A stretch of DNA of 8,023 nt from positions 1 to 8,023 of the forward strand of contig JAGXHS010000132.1 of the NCBI GenBank assembly GCA_024636075.1, read 5' to 3'. The translations under genes were made by a program, and so were the position numbers. This DNA is from Propionibacteriaceae bacterium (GTDB lineage: Bacteria; Actinomycetota; Actinomycetes; Propionibacteriales; Propionibacteriaceae). The notes under the pieces were generated by a model that ran no database searches, was not told the DNA's origin, and worked only from the letters and a program-made list of their open reading frames with translations. Positions 1 to 5,359 of the stretch are shown piece by piece (the first letter of the stretch is position 1; every line of letters begins with the position of its first letter).

Positions 1-28
1 GGCAGCGTCAGATGTGTATAAGAGACAG
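1..28 (+). other. Nextera (Tn5) sequencing adapter left on the contig end
   Basis: Bases 10-28 are AGATGTGTATAAGAGACAG, the 19-bp Tn5 mosaic end used in tagmentation libraries. Bases 1-9 (GGCAGCGTC) are the last nine bases of the Nextera Read 1 adapter arm, which normally sits directly before the mosaic end. The match is complete over all 28 bases. This is untrimmed library sequence and not a natural transposon end: the arm is synthetic, and no Tn5/IS50 genes follow. Genomic sequence starts at about base 29, so the window begins at a contig edge. Confidence 0.97.
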
Positions 29-723
29 TTTTCGTTCTTTCGGTGGACGAGAAGAAGTCCACATCTACGAACGATGCTTCTGTTGAGTCGACCTACGCAG
101 CCATCCGTCGAATTGTCAAGATTCCGGAGGTGTGGCTGATGATCATTGTGTTGTTCTGTGGCTACGTTCTCTTTTGGGGTCATTACTGTTTCTCTGGTTA
201 TCTCAATGTCAACCACGGTGTCTCTGCGGTTCAGGCTGGCGTAGTCACTGTGACCGTGCTTTGGATGCGGCCCGTCGGCGGATTCGGGGGCGGTTTCCGG
301 GCCGACCGCTTCGGCAAGTCGCGAGTTCTTTCGATCACCATGTTCATCACGTCAGCGACCCTGATATTTCTCAGTCTCATACCGGCGGGTTCAGCCATAT
401 GGCTCGTGTACGTCACCGTTGTGTTCGCCGGCTTGCTGATGTATGTGATTCGTGGAGTCTACTGGTCGTTGCTCGAGGACTGTCGTGTTCCTGTCGCTGC
501 CGTTGGTATCGCCATTGGATTCATTTCGTTCTTTGGCTATCTTCCAGATATCATCATTCCGCGGATCAGCGAATTCATCTACAACACGTTCGGTGATGAC
601 GTTGCCGGAGCAAATAACGCGTTCTTCCTGGTGGTGGCCGGTTTCGGCCTGTTCGGTGCGTTCACGGCGGCCTACTTCGCCATGCGTATGAGGAAGCGCG
701 AAAAGGTGGAGGCGGGAGCGTGA
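29..723 (+). CDS. MFS transporter, C-terminal half only (5' truncated)
   Basis: This is the second half of a major facilitator superfamily permease of the inner membrane. The substrate cannot be told. The frame is open from base 31 and meets a stop only inside the adapter (TAA, 19-21), so the GTG at 43 is probably an internal valine, not the start. Counting from that GTG, six hydrophobic helices can be seen at roughly residues 31-51, 64-82, 92-113, 120-140, 150-172 and 192-213. A charged segment before the first looks like the central cytoplasmic loop, so helices 1-6 lie beyond the contig edge. GGFRADRFGKSR between the second and third helices matches the MFS loop motif A (G-x3-D-R-x-G-x-R type). 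The segment RGVYWSLLEDC followed by GIAIGFISFFGYLPDI resembles NarK/YihN-like MFS proteins. Base use is unlike the other genes: 29 of 60 bases are G or C at 121-180. A strong hairpin follows 37 bp after the stop. Confidence 0.88.
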
Positions 724-745
724 CTACCTGATCGGGTCCATCCCC

Positions 746-760
746 GGTGCACGGTGCACC
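746..760. repeat. Near-perfect 15-bp palindrome before the terminator hairpin
   Basis: GGTGCAC (746-752), a single G (753), then GTGCACC (754-760) form 7-bp inverted arms around one central base. It ends exactly where the larger hairpin at 761 begins. The very short centre suits a dimeric protein binding site better than an RNA stem. No gene start lies within 200 bp downstream on the plus strand, so a regulatory role is unproven. Confidence 0.4.
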
Positions 761-795
761 TGACTCTTCGGGCCCGATCGGGGCCCGAAGAGTCA
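761..795 (+). terminator. Perfect 15-bp hairpin after the MFS gene
   Basis: TGACTCTTCGGGCCC (761-775) and its exact reverse complement (781-795) flank a 5-base loop, GATCG. The stem is long and GC-rich and begins 38 bases after the MFS stop codon, where an intrinsic terminator would sit. No T-run follows, as is common for actinobacterial terminators. Because it is symmetrical it could act on both strands and insulate the MFS gene from the minus-strand tetR gene. Confidence 0.6.
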
Positions 796-946
796 CGGCC
801 GAGCCCCTGATGGAAGCCTGGTAGCCATGCGTGCGCGATCTGCCCGCACCCCGTGATCGGATGGCCTCGAGTGGACGGAGAGGTGTCTGAAGTCCGCAGC
901 CACTCTGAGTCCGCGTCGACCCAGCAACCGCAGAGCGCAGGAAATT

Positions 947-964
947 GCGCCCTTGTCCGGGCGC
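947..964 (-). terminator. Hairpin just after tetR
   Basis: Read on the minus strand, three bases after the tetR stop codon (968-970) there is GCGCCC, a 6-base loop GGACAA, then GGGCGC, followed by AATTT. The perfect 6-bp GC stem plus a short T stretch fits a weak intrinsic terminator. Bases 796-946 between this hairpin and the one at 761-795 hold nothing else that I recognise. Confidence 0.5.
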
Positions 965-967
965 TGT

Positions 968-1504
968 CTATTCCTGCGCGTCACTGAGGAGGCGTTCCAG
1001 CACTCGCTGCATGAGGGTGGGATCGACGGCCGTCTCATCGACCGCCGACTGGATGATGAGCCCTGATCCCAGCGCCATCGCCACTGATGCGAGCTCCTCC
1101 CAGCTGGCCCACTGTGGGCTTGGGCGTCCTTGCGCGATTGCCGCGCCCGCGCCCCTCCTTGCCTGGCGATACCGTTCCCCCAGAGCGGCCCGCGCTTCCG
1201 GATTGTGCACGGCTTCGAGGAAGAAGTCCAGCGTCGCCAGCGCCCACCCTGTGGCGTCCGTCGCGAGGAGGGAGTCGCCACTTCCCGCGTCCCGGGCTTC
1301 TCGGTCGAGAAGCTCAAGGAACAGCGCTTCCTTGCTCGCCCAGTTGGAGTAGACAGCCCCCTTGGAGTATCCGGCTGCTTCGGCGATGTCGTCGAGGGAC
1401 GCTCCCCGGTACCCCTGTGATTCGAAGAGGCGGCGCGCCTGAACCAGAATCGCCTCGCGGGTGCGCAGCCGAGCCTCATCCCTGGTCATTCGTCGTTGGC
1501 CCAT
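968..1504 (-). CDS. TetR-family transcriptional repressor
   Basis: A cytoplasmic DNA-binding regulator of 178 residues, a usual length for the family. The N-terminal TetR_N domain is clear: helix 1 at residues 13-30 (TREAILVQARRLFESQGY), then the helix-turn-helix at about 36-55 with the conserved run SLDDIAEAAGYSKGAVYSNW and the following K-E at 58-59. The C-terminal ligand domain (about 70-178) is divergent, as is normal, so the ligand is unknown. ATG at 1504 is chosen because GGGGAGG (1515-1509) lies 4 bases before it. A GTG one codon upstream (1507) is possible but sits too close to that site. The gene is divergent from the small membrane protein at 1595, with 90 bp between the starts, and a palindrome overlaps both promoters. 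It probably represses itself and that gene. Confidence 0.93.
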   Translation of the reverse strand: MGQRRMTRDEARLRTREAILVQARRLFESQGYRGASLDDIAEAAGYSKGAVYSNWASKEALFLELLDREARDAGSGDSLLATDATGWALATLDFFLEAVHNPEARAALGERYRQARRGAGAAIAQGRPSPQWASWEELASVAMALGSGLIIQSAVDETAVDPTLMQRVLERLLSDAQE

Positions 1505-1535
1505 CACACCTCCCCAAAAGAAGATACCAGAGGTC

Positions 1536-1564
1536 TTGACATACTCACGATATTTGAATACTCT
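1536..1564 (+). promoter_or_regulatory. Promoter of the small membrane protein gene
   Basis: TTGACA (1536-1541, consensus -35) is followed after 17 bases by TACTCT (1559-1564), which keeps the key T-A and final T of the -10 box. The predicted transcript start is near 1571, leaving about 24 bases of leader with the ribosome site GAAGGAG (1582-1588) six bases before the ATG at 1595. The promoter lies inside the palindromic region thought to bind TetR. Confidence 0.7.
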
Positions 1565-1573
1565 TGGTATGTC
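1538..1573. promoter_or_regulatory. Probable TetR operator between the divergent genes
   Basis: GACATAC (1538-1544) and its exact complement GTATGTC (1567-1573) bound a 36-bp imperfect inverted repeat; several inner positions also pair. Inside it lies a tighter palindrome, ATAC-TCTTG-GTAT (1558-1570), over the -10 box of the plus-strand promoter. ATACTC occurs as a direct repeat at 1541 and 1558, and a further ATACCAGAG at 1524-1532 is inverted against CTCTTGGTAT (1561-1570). A protein bound here would cover both -10 boxes. Which half-sites are used cannot be settled from one sequence. Confidence 0.65.
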
Positions 1574-1575
1574 TA
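1547..1575 (-). promoter_or_regulatory. Promoter of the tetR gene
   Basis: On the minus strand TAGACA (1575-1570) is followed after 17 bases by TATCGT (1552-1547), giving a predicted start near 1540 and a leader of about 36 bases to the ATG at 1504. It lies almost exactly on top of the opposing promoter at 1536-1564, so the two face-to-face promoters must compete and share any operator. Confidence 0.55.
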
Positions 1576-1594
1576 CTAACTGAAGGAGATTGAG

Positions 1595-1975
1595 ATGAAC
1601 ACTCGAGGAGCAAGGAAGACATCGATCGTCGGCTTCGCGCTGGTGGCGGCTGGAGCGGCGATGGCAGCCATCGGCGCAACGGCCGATGACCCCACTGCGT
1701 CACAAGTGCTCCCCACCACGGGCGCGGCGCTGCTGACCGCAGGTCTCGTGTCGGTACTGACGGCCGCTGCCCTGAGCCAGGCGCGCGCCGCTGTGGTGGG
1801 GGCATGTCTGATCGCTGCCGGGGTCGTCGTCGAGTTCATCGGCGCCCGTGCAGCCGCCGCGCAGGTGGCAGCGTCCCTGCCACCAATCGGCGGGGCCCTG
1901 TTGGCGGCCGGGATCGTCACGATTGTGCTCGGCGCGGCGTCTGCGGCGGACCGCTCACCAGCGAGTGTCGGCTGA
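1595..1975 (+). CDS. Small four-helix membrane protein with internal duplication, TetR-controlled
   Basis: A 126-residue, very Ala/Gly/Val/Leu-rich protein with four predicted membrane helices at about residues 9-28, 41-60, 66-84 and 96-117. I do not recognise a named family. The two halves align without gaps: residues 11-59 against 67-115 (offset 56) are identical at 21 of 49 positions, including V-G-x2-L, A-A-G, I-G-A, L-P-x2-G and A-L-L-x-A-G-x-V. It therefore looks like a tandem duplication of a two-helix hairpin. The start is well supported: GAAGGAG at 1582-1588 lies six bases before ATG. It is divergent from tetR and shares its operator region, so it is likely derepressed by a TetR ligand. 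That control would fit an efflux or membrane-stress role, but nothing in the sequence proves transport. Low-complexity membrane segments can inflate repeat scores, yet the gapless register argues for a true duplication. Confidence 0.8.
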   Translation: MNTRGARKTSIVGFALVAAGAAMAAIGATADDPTASQVLPTTGAALLTAGLVSVLTAAALSQARAAVVGACLIAAGVVVEFIGARAAAAQVAASLPPIGGALLAAGIVTIVLGAASAADRSPASVG

Positions 1976-2001
1976 GCACCACTACGACCTGGTCTGCTCA
2001 G
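1972..2001 (+). terminator. Possible terminator overlapping the membrane protein stop codon
   Basis: CTGAGCA (1972-1978) and TGCTCAG (1995-2001) are exact complements, and an inner CCA/TGG can extend the stem with a bulge. The stop codon TGA (1973-1975) lies in the left arm. There is no T-run, so terminator function is uncertain. Confidence 0.35.
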
Positions 2002-2065
2002 GTATCGGGGGTCGCAGTGCCCGGGTCCCCATGGAACCGCCTCAGTGCGGCCATGTAGGCCCGTG

Positions 2066-2294
2066 CACCGCGGGAAGCCCAGCCCGAGATCGAGTCCAGT
2101 CCGACCGAGGTCCGGGTCGAAGGTCAACGAGACCACCAGCCACGGCTCGGCCGGGCCCAGCGCCGCAGCGAACACCGCATTCAAATCCAGCCCGTCCTCC
2201 ACGCCCCGTCGACCGCCCCGACTACAGCACCGGGAATCGGTCCACAGATGTCAAGAAGCTCAACTGGCCACCCACACGAAACAGTGAAGAGTCC
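2066..2294 (-). mobile_element. Decayed 5' end of an ISL3-family insertion sequence
   Basis: The minus strand from a GTG at 2202 reads DLNAVFAAALG, then EPWLVVSLTFDPDLGR, then LDLGLGFPR. This follows the N-terminus of actinobacterial ISL3 transposases, typically (F/V)-x-A-A-L-G-L-x-x-P-W-x-V-x-x-V-x-F-D, then a L-D-(I/L)-x-(L/V)-D-F-P/x-R-G segment. The zinc-binding CP-x-C motif that should come next is absent, and the similarity ends near 2066. The catalytic DDE part is missing, so the element is dead. Upstream, 92 bases before the GTG, minus-strand GGACTCTTCACTGTTTCGTG (2294-2275) resembles ISL3 terminal repeats that begin GG-x-TCTTC. Both parts sit at the spacing expected for an intact left end. 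No matching right end or target duplication was found. The family call rests on recalled motifs and not on a search. Confidence 0.6.
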
Positions 2295-2479
2295 CTCAAC
2301 CTGCATGGCCGTCGTACAGGTCCAGCGCGACCCGGGTCTCGCCCCGGGTGTGGCGCCGAGACCACGGTCCGGCGGGCCGCTGCCGGTCGGGTTGGACAGG
2401 GGCCCGGGGTCAGCCGTGGATTGGGGGGACCGCAGCGCGGTGAACGCCGACCGGACGAGGCCCGCCCAAGGGTGAGCCG
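2295..2479. other. Non-coding stretch with no recognised gene
   Basis: Frames are open in places on both strands, but none gives a protein I recognise or a start with a ribosome site. The one clear structure is a hairpin, ACCCGGG (2330-2336), loop TCTCGC, CCCGGGT (2343-2349). It sits between the IS remnant and the 3' end of glpD and may be degraded accessory DNA. Confidence 0.5.
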
Positions 2480-4162
2480 CTAATGAGAACCGGGTGCCAC
2501 CCGTTCTGCGGTAATGCCTGCAGTGAAAGCATCTGCCTGCGCCTGGGTACAGCCGGTGGACAGATTGAGTTCCCTGGCAAGCAACCGCGCAACCGGCGCA
2601 GCCGCAGCGGCGGCTGCCCGCGCGTCGAGGAAACGGGCTGGGATTCGGCGGGTGAGAACGTCGTCAACCGTTGTGGCCATCTCGTGCCGAATCGCGTAGA
2701 GGGCTTCGGCCCACAGATAGGGCAGGCCGTTGGCGATCGGCTCTGCCATTGCAGGGTCCGCGATGGCCAGGTCTTCGACGAATCGAGCTTCGGTGCCGTA
2801 GCGCTGGCCCAAGTGGCTGAAGCGTCCGCCAGTCGCGGTCACAGCTTCGTTGTCGTAGCCGGCTCCGCCGATGATCGGTGTTCGGGCGGTCCGGCACCGC
2901 CGCCGTTGGTGGAGCAATGTGGATACCCGGTCCATCGCCTGCTTGGCCATCACCGGCGCGAGGGTGAGCTTGCCTCCCGCAATCGTGACGATTCCGTTCG
3001 CGACAGTTATCTCGTGTTCTCGGCTCAGTTCCGCTGTTGTTGCCTGCCCGGTGTCGATGAGGGGGCGCAGACCAGCCCACGTGCCTGTGATGTCGTCCAG
3101 GTCGAGGGTGGTGACGAGGGTGGCGTTGAGCGATTCGAGAAGGAGTTCTGCCTCGTGCTGCTCACATCGGGGGGCGTCAAGGTCGCCAGCGTAGGGGGTA
3201 TCGGTAGTTCCGATGTAGCAGTGGTCGCCCCACCGCACCGCGAACGCCCGCCCACCCTTGCCCCGCAACCCGCCGAGCATCGGGAACACCAGAGTGGACT
3301 GGTTTCGGACCTTTTCCCACGGCACGACAATGTGGACGCCCTTGGCCGGTCGGATCCGCATGCGGTGGCCAGGGTCTGCGAGAACGTCGACCTGGTCCGA
3401 CCAAATGCCAGTGGCGTTGACGACAACTCGGGCTCGAATGGTGACCTCGGACGTCGTCTCGTCCGGCGCGATTGCCCGAACAGTCACCTCTCTCGCACGT
3501 TCGGATGTTCCAGTGCCAATCCCAACCACCTCAGCCCTGGTGGCCATGTATGCCCCATACAGCGCAGCAGTGCGCGCCACTGCTGTCGTCAACCGGGCAT
3601 CATCTGTCCGGGTGTCGAAGTGCAGCAGTCCACCTCGGAGTCCCTCCGGCGGCAGGTTGGGACACTGGCTGAGGGTCTCCGCAGCACTGAGTCGGCGATA
3701 CCGGGAGCCGATCCGCCAGCCACCAGCAAGGTCATAGGTCTGAAGCAGCCCTTCGAACGCTTTGGCGGCGACTGGACCGAAGTGCTCCGATTTCTCATAG
3801 ACGGGAAAGAGGAATGGCAACCGGGTCACCAGATGAGGTGCCCGCCTGTACATTCGTTGGCGCTCGAGCAGCGATTCGTACACAATGCGGAACTGACGCT
3901 GTTCGATGTAGCGCAGCCCGCCGTGGATCATCTTCGACGAGGCCGAAGACGTTCCCGACGCCAGATCCCTTCGCTCGACCAGACCCACCCTGAAGCCGCG
4001 CAGAGCGGCGTCGAGCGCCACGCTCACTCCTGTGATGCCACCCCCCACGACGAGAACATCCAGGGTACTTGCTTCCATGTCGCGCAATGCCTGCGCCCTG
4101 TCGAATGGAGGAGGTGCGGTCTCCTCCCCCACCATGGACATGATCCTCCTGGCCCCTCTCAT
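2480..4162 (-). CDS. glpD: FAD-dependent glycerol-3-phosphate dehydrogenase
   Basis: It oxidises sn-glycerol 3-phosphate to dihydroxyacetone phosphate and passes electrons to the quinone pool at the inner face of the membrane. The 560 residues fit actinobacterial GlpD. Residues 34-63 form the FAD Rossmann fold (VVGGGITG, then LVERRDL). Residues 70-88 hold GTSSASSKMIHGGLRYIEQ, whose R84 aligns with E. coli R54. R366 (AGLRPL) and R381 (LSREHE) align with E. coli R317 and R332, and K398 in GGK with K354. The C-terminal DAO_C domain starts after about residue 425. Oddly, the family signature GGKLTTYR reads GGKLT-L-A-P here (396-403), losing the usual Tyr-Arg. Three starts compete: ATG 4162 (AGGAGG 4 bases upstream), ATG 4141 (AGGAGG 3 bases) and ATG 4135 (same site, 9 bases). 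The last few codons contain a hairpin (2487-2506). It is divergent from an IclR regulator; no glpK or glpF is in view. Confidence 0.94.
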   Translation of the reverse strand: MRGARRIMSMVGEETAPPPFDRAQALRDMEASTLDVLVVGGGITGVSVALDAALRGFRVGLVERRDLASGTSSASSKMIHGGLRYIEQRQFRIVYESLLERQRMYRRAPHLVTRLPFLFPVYEKSEHFGPVAAKAFEGLLQTYDLAGGWRIGSRYRRLSAAETLSQCPNLPPEGLRGGLLHFDTRTDDARLTTAVARTAALYGAYMATRAEVVGIGTGTSERAREVTVRAIAPDETTSEVTIRARVVVNATGIWSDQVDVLADPGHRMRIRPAKGVHIVVPWEKVRNQSTLVFPMLGGLRGKGGRAFAVRWGDHCYIGTTDTPYAGDLDAPRCEQHEAELLLESLNATLVTTLDLDDITGTWAGLRPLIDTGQATTAELSREHEITVANGIVTIAGGKLTLAPVMAKQAMDRVSTLLHQRRRCRTARTPIIGGAGYDNEAVTATGGRFSHLGQRYGTEARFVEDLAIADPAMAEPIANGLPYLWAEALYAIRHEMATTVDDVLTRRIPARFLDARAAAAAAAPVARLLARELNLSTGCTQAQADAFTAGITAERVAPGSH

Positions 4163-4244
4163 GCCGCCTCCTCGCGTGCAAACAAGACGAATCCTTCAGA
4201 CAACCACGGTCAGCGTCCGGCACCGGAGCGGTCGATGGTACTGA

Positions 4245-4322
4245 CTCACGATGTCACGATGGGCGTTTCGCGGGCATTCCCACGTGAGGCACGGAAAGCG
4301 TTTCGCGGGCAGTTCTCGTGAG
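4245..4322. promoter_or_regulatory. Repeat cluster between glpD and iclR, probable IclR binding region
   Basis: Three kinds of repeat are packed into 78 bp. TCACGATG occurs twice in tandem (4246-4253, 4254-4261). GCGTTTCGCGGGCA occurs at 4263-4276 and again at 4298-4311, a 35-bp period, each copy followed by a similar TTC-rich stretch and CGTGAG (4283-4288, 4317-4322). CTCACG at 4245-4250 is the inverse of those CGTGAG boxes. A 35-bp period places the copies about three helical turns apart. The position between divergent glpD and iclR suggests an operator array for the IclR protein. The protein that binds it is an inference. Confidence 0.6.
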
Positions 4323-4335
4323 TCTTGTCGATGGG

Positions 4336-4364
4336 TTGACTCCCAGGTGCCGGCGGACGACGAT
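4336..4364 (+). promoter_or_regulatory. Possible leaderless promoter of the iclR-family gene
   Basis: TTGACT (4336-4341) is followed after 17 bases by GACGAT (4359-4364), a weak -10 that keeps the second A and last T. Six further bases lead to the ATG at 4371, which would be the first transcribed base or very near it. This would explain the lack of a usable ribosome site before that ATG. It lies just downstream of the repeat cluster, so the bound regulator could affect its own transcription. Confidence 0.4.
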
Positions 4365-4370
4365 GAGGTG

Positions 4371-5153
4371 ATGTTCACTGCGGATCAGGTCCCGTCTGCA
4401 TTGCGTCACACCTTCGCTGTTCTGGACGCCGTCTCACAGGGTGGGCCCGGTGGCTCCGACGTCTCCGAAATCAGTGCTCGGACCGGGTGTCACCCCCGGA
4501 CGGTCTATCGGCACCTGGCCTCCCTCCGCACGCTGGGGATGATCGAGGCATCTGTCCGATCCGAGTCGCGCTACCGACTGGGGCCGGGCATTGCTGCCCT
4601 GGCCCTCCAAGCCTCTGATCAAGCCAACTTCCTGCGAAGCGCTCGCCAGTTCGCGAAAGAGACAGGAGAACGGACCGGCCAGCCCGTCCATGTCACGGTC
4701 TTCGATCATGGAACCGCTGTCACTGTTGCTTCCGCAGCGCCCTCCCTGGGCTCGGAGAAGCTGGAACCAATCGTCCTTGGATCCCGCCGTGCGGCCCACG
4801 CCAGCGCCAGCGGCAAGATCTTTCTCGCCAACAGCCCCTCCGCCTTTCGTTCCTACACCGCCCGTTCCATCGAACGGTTCACGGATCATACGATCGTCTC
4901 TGCCATAGCGCTGGAGGCAGAATGCCTGGCAGTGCGGAAACGTGGGTGGGCCACAGACGACCAAGAGTTCATTCTTGACGTCACCTGTCTGGCCGTCCCG
5001 GTCTGGGGTGCCAACCACCGAGTGGTCGGAACCTTGTCCGTTTCCACACCGCAATCGGAATCTGCGGTTCTTCGTCGTGACGAGCTTCTCCGTCACCTGC
5101 TGCCGGCCGCAGCAGAATTCAGCACATCGATTGGGGGGAGTCCCCCCGCCTGA
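4371..5153 (+). CDS. IclR-family transcriptional regulator, likely of glycerol metabolism
   Basis: From the chosen ATG the protein has 260 residues, the usual IclR length. The N-terminal winged helix-turn-helix spans about residues 8-72, with recognition part SEISARTGCHPRTVYRHLAS followed by L-x2-L-G-M-I-E and the wing SRYRLGPGIA. The C-terminal IclR effector-binding domain (about 75-255) contains the family-like stretches GQPVHVTVFD, HASASGKIFLA, RKRGWATDDQEF and CLAVPVWG. The frame stays open to an ATG at 4251, but those 40 extra residues are not IclR-like and overlap the repeat cluster, so 4371 is preferred. GTG 4347 is a third option. The gene is divergent from glpD. In Streptomyces the IclR-family protein GylR controls the glycerol operon gylCABX, so a glycerol or glycerol-3-phosphate sensor controlling glpD is a reasonable inference. 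The symbol is left empty because orthology was not tested. Confidence 0.9.
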   Translation: MFTADQVPSALRHTFAVLDAVSQGGPGGSDVSEISARTGCHPRTVYRHLASLRTLGMIEASVRSESRYRLGPGIAALALQASDQANFLRSARQFAKETGERTGQPVHVTVFDHGTAVTVASAAPSLGSEKLEPIVLGSRRAAHASASGKIFLANSPSAFRSYTARSIERFTDHTIVSAIALEAECLAVRKRGWATDDQEFILDVTCLAVPVWGANHRVVGTLSVSTPQSESAVLRRDELLRHLLPAAAEFSTSIGGSPPA

Positions 5154-5193
5154 TCCAGAAACGAGGAAAAACCGATCGTGGTCAAGCCGGTCG

Positions 5194-5208
5194 GGGGTCG
5201 TTGACCCC
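5194..5208 (+). terminator. Short hairpin after the iclR-family gene
   Basis: GGGGTC (5194-5199), loop GTT, GACCCC (5203-5208) form a perfect 6-bp GC stem about 40 bases after the iclR stop. A second pairing, GGTCAA (5180-5185) with TTGACC (5201-5206), is mutually exclusive with part of it. There is no T-run. It may be a weak terminator separating iclR from the carbonic anhydrase gene. Confidence 0.4.
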
Positions 5209-5228
5209 ACCAGCCACAGTCGCAGATC

Positions 5229-5354
5229 GTGGCGCCATCGCTGGAAGGACCACATCGGGAACCTTGTTCCTGGCGGATACACTGCTGCGCAGGCCGCCCC
5301 ATGGTGCTGTTGCCCGGGCACCGCGACGTGGCGCCACAGTCGACCTGGAAGGAC
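5229..5354 (+). repeat. Imperfect duplication in the leader of the carbonic anhydrase gene
   Basis: GTGGCGCCA occurs at 5229-5237 and 5328-5336, each followed by CTGGAAGGAC (5241-5250 and 5345-5354). The second CTGGAAGGAC holds the ribosome site of the gene. The gaps differ (3 and 8 bases), so the copies have drifted or the match is partly chance. Between them lie the palindrome GGAAC-CTT-GTTCC (5258-5270) and a possible -10 box TACACT (5278-5283). Confidence 0.35.
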
Positions 5355-5359
5355 ACCTG

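Noticed and set aside
10..28. Natural Tn5/IS50 insertion end
   Set aside because: The bases before it are the synthetic Nextera Read 1 arm, and no IS50 genes or target duplication follow.
43..45. GTG as the true start of the MFS gene
   Set aside because: The frame is open upstream to the adapter, no ribosome site precedes it, and the protein would have only six helices, matching the C-terminal half of an MFS protein.
761..795. Inverted repeats containing GACTCTTC as a pair of ISL3 ends
   Set aside because: The match to ISL3-like ends is only eight bases, the arms are directly back to back with five bases between, and no transposase sequence lies beside them; a terminator hairpin explains it better.
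2483..4321. 612-codon open frame on the plus strand
   Set aside because: It lies opposite glpD for nearly its whole length and has no recognisable domain; a shadow of GC-rich coding sequence.
5201..5359. N-terminal extension of the carbonic anhydrase
   Set aside because: The extra 53 residues are not family-like, and the ribosome site GGAAGGA points to ATG 5360.
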